Shown piece after piece: positions 61,936-64,000 of a stretch of 64,000 nt of DNA. This DNA is from Crambe crambe (taxonomy: Eukaryota; Porifera; Demospongiae; Poecilosclerida; Crambeidae): the NCBI GenBank assembly GCA_963924555.1, contig OZ004595.1:1302001-1366000 (forward strand). The letters are read 5' to 3'. How positions within the stretch are numbered: position 1 is the stretch's first letter; each line of letters begins with the position of its first letter. The notes under the pieces are model-generated. The model did no database searches, had not been told where the DNA came from, and worked only from the letters and a program-made list of their open reading frames with translations. The translations under genes were made by a program, and so were the position numbers.

Positions 61936-62368
61936 ATTGTGTAACAAAAGATCAGTGCCTCTCTGGTTACCTTTCATCCGTAGAATAACACCAGCCGTGT
62001 TATTTTTGATAGTAGTGAAAAATACGGCTGGCTCGCGAGACTAACATGACTGAATGCGTAGTATTACATAAAACGTTCCATTAGCTAATGTGTACAAAAT
62101 GCTTATCAGGTCTCATTCTTTCCATTACCAGTTATCAAAGATCAACATCAAGGACCTCTGTACAAGACTATAAAGTCTGTGGAAGTAGCTAAAGTGATCA
62201 ATTATCAAACGGATCAAAATACTGGGCATCAATAAAAGGAAGGTAAAGGGTCGGCAACACCAGACTAACCAGTACCTATGAATTAGGTATCAAAAGATAG
62301 CCCATAGAAAACTGATTCAGAATCCTTCATGGCTGTTAATTCATATAAATATTTCAAACCAGGTGACT

Positions 62369-62616
62369 CAGGGGCTGATCCAGGTAGGGGCCTAAGGGAC
62401 CCGGGGGCCCCCCCTTTTCATTATAAAGATACATAAATGAAGTTTGCTGACAAACACCCCAGGTGTATGATCCTTATAGCTAGATTAATCCCAGATATTT
62501 TTAAGATTCAATCATAATTGGATGTGTTTTGGTCAGTGACCAGCCTTTTTTTTTTCCATGTGCAAGCGCGCGGGTTCTCTGGCCCCCGCTTTCATAAAAC
62601 TCTACATCAGCCCCTG
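62369..62616. mobile_element. hAT-like MITE
   Basis: CAGGGGCTGATCCAGG at the left and ACATCAGCCCCTG at the right, 248 bases, no coding frame. The flanking octamers (AGGTGACT, AGTGTCTG) are at best partly alike. Confidence 0.6.
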
Positions 62617-63869
62617 AGTGTCTGAAAAAAAAATCGGACAAAAGTATCATATTTCAGACTGCTACCAATTCAGCTATGGCAGAGTTTTCTAGGTATGATT
62701 GTGAAAGTAGGAAAACAGGAAGTTATGTCCTTCCCCTATCTCTGTCTCCATTTATCGAAGCCAAGCTTCAAATACCACTGCAATACATACCTGAACTCAA
62801 GGCATTTTTAGGTTATTAATATTCAGAAGGCAAAAAATGTAATTTGACCCTTCACTCTAGATTCAGTGGAATCAGCACCTGTTGAATGTAATATCTACCC
62901 AAGTTTCAAGTCCCGAAAATAAATGGTACTGTTACTGCCATTATTGCTTGTTTTTGTGATCTGTAGGTATCAGCCATGTAAGAATTGAGCACTGTTCATA
63001 GTTTAGTTATGAAACTTGTTAAAAAGGGGATGGGATGCTGATTCCACTCGTAGTATCGAATGTAGTTAATATTATAAATCAGCCCATTTTTTGCTGTCTG
63101 AATATTGGTTACCTAAAATTCAGGTTTGTATTGCAGCGGTATTTGAAGTTTGACTTCTATAAATAGAGACACAAATAGGGAAATAGTAATCAGTGTTGAA
63201 ACTGACAGTAGCGACTAATTCTGACTCAGACATGGTGGGGTGCAATGATCCTGCAGTACTGCTCAACTGTTACTTTCACATGGGATGTTATTCTTCAGCG
63301 TCTACAGAAGGTCAGTTCCAGCTAGTCTGGCATAAAGGGTCAGCTATGCCATGGAGACTGGGCAGCAGTTCAAACATGAGTAGTGTAGAGTTGTTGGATT
63401 GTACATATCTGTTGACCCTGGACAAGATTCCTCGTGTTTTCACATGATGAACTAGACAGTTGATGCCAAGGAAGCAAATACTAGCTAGTCTATAGGTATT
63501 TCAGCAGCCAAATCATAGTTACAAGAACACCAAAATTAGTTGGCAGACAATCTTAAACCACTTAATTGCTACAAGGGTAGCCATGCAGTCGATATAGTTT
63601 ATTGTCTCTCCAACATCTTTATTATGTTTCAATTATGGTCATGTGGTAGTACCACAAGATGAAGCCGTGCACATAGTCATTCAACCATCCTGGTCACTTC
63701 CACAGCACTGGATGTATTATTGCATCAATACATCCAATGCTATGGATATCTCACCAGACAGTCATAGCATGTCAAGCAAATCATGATTGTAGAAGAATCA
63801 GTAATTGCATTAACTAATAGTTAGCTATGCGTTAAGCAATTTGCTTGTACTATTGAGTCCAGTTGGCTA
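62617..63869. other. Gene-free stretch
   Basis: AT-rich, with one 84-codon frame (63193-63447) without homology or splice context. The part from about 63460 (CAGCAGCCAAATCATAGTTACAAGAACACC) resembles 60935-60970, downstream of gene F, so the duplication of F includes its 3' flank. Confidence 0.5.
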
Positions 63870-63944
63870 TCACATTTGGATGATGGTAAACAGTACCCAT
63901 ACCATAAGGAGACTGATCATCAAAGCAGTTCCAAGACCCAATCC
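63870..63944 (-). CDS. Last exon of a second F-type four-TM gene (F2, partial)
   Basis: Acceptor CTACAG|GGATTG at 63944 and stop at 63870; it encodes GLGLGTALMISLLMVWVLFT and IIQM. Homologous to F exon 4 (LSLGTAFTLSLLMMWVFYTLIQ). The rest of the gene would lie beyond the window end. Confidence 0.65.
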   Translation of the reverse strand, partial: GLGLGTALMISLLMVWVLFTIIQM

Positions 63945-64000
63945 CTGTAGATCAAGAAAGATATCTAGAAATGAACGATCTGACTTGTATAATATTATAT

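Noticed and set aside
63193-63447. 84-codon frame near the window end
   Set aside because: No recognisable domain, no paralogue in the window and no splice or promoter signals.

Overview
The window looks like nuclear DNA from an early-branching animal, most likely a demosponge. It has spliced genes with short GT-AG introns, animal cytoskeletal genes (EPS8-like, plastin/fimbrin, prenylcysteine oxidase-like), many AGCTAGCTAGCT runs of the kind familiar from haplosclerid sponge assemblies, and a dense load of Ty3/gypsy, hAT, Harbinger-like and Mutator-like elements. The sponge assignment is an inference. No operon, CRISPR array, rRNA or tRNA was seen.

Layout. 0-0.6 kb: last exon of an unrecognised gene. 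1.4-5.6 kb: a secreted Cys-rich gene and a multi-pass membrane gene (copy A). 5.8-15 kb: a partial, decayed copy of the 3' half of an EPS8-like gene, with a young-looking Ty3/gypsy element in one intron. 15.6-22.7 kb: a broken second membrane gene (copy C) whose intron holds a 4.2 kb TTAA-flanked DNA transposon, then a fragment of the Cys-rich gene next to a hAT transposase end. 23-26 kb: the intact membrane gene (copy B). 26.2-35.8 kb: the full EPS8-like gene, for which a 24-exon, about 1449-residue model can be drawn. 36.2-43.1 kb: plastin, head to head with EPS8. 43.6-45.9 kb: an ankyrin-repeat protein, head to head with 46.1-47.7 kb, a prenylcysteine oxidase-like gene. 48-64 kb: a tandem array of small four-transmembrane genes (D1, D2, D3, D5, E, F, partial F2) with pseudogene pieces.

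The block from the membrane gene to the middle of EPS8 is a segmental duplication: 3.2-15 kb is the degraded copy and 23-31.4 kb the intact one. The intact copy keeps the empty site of the LTR element.

Functionally, EPS8 and plastin both act on actin bundles (microvilli, filopodia) and share one short promoter of about 320 bp. The four-TM array and the ectodomain/7-TM/coiled-coil family are unrecognised and look like fast-evolving lineage-specific membrane proteins. Several unrelated genes carry a palindromic CGCATGCGC (NRF1-like) motif 40-140 bp upstream of the start codon.

Exon boundaries were read by eye from splice sites, codon phase and paralogue comparison. No alignment, transcript or database search was available.
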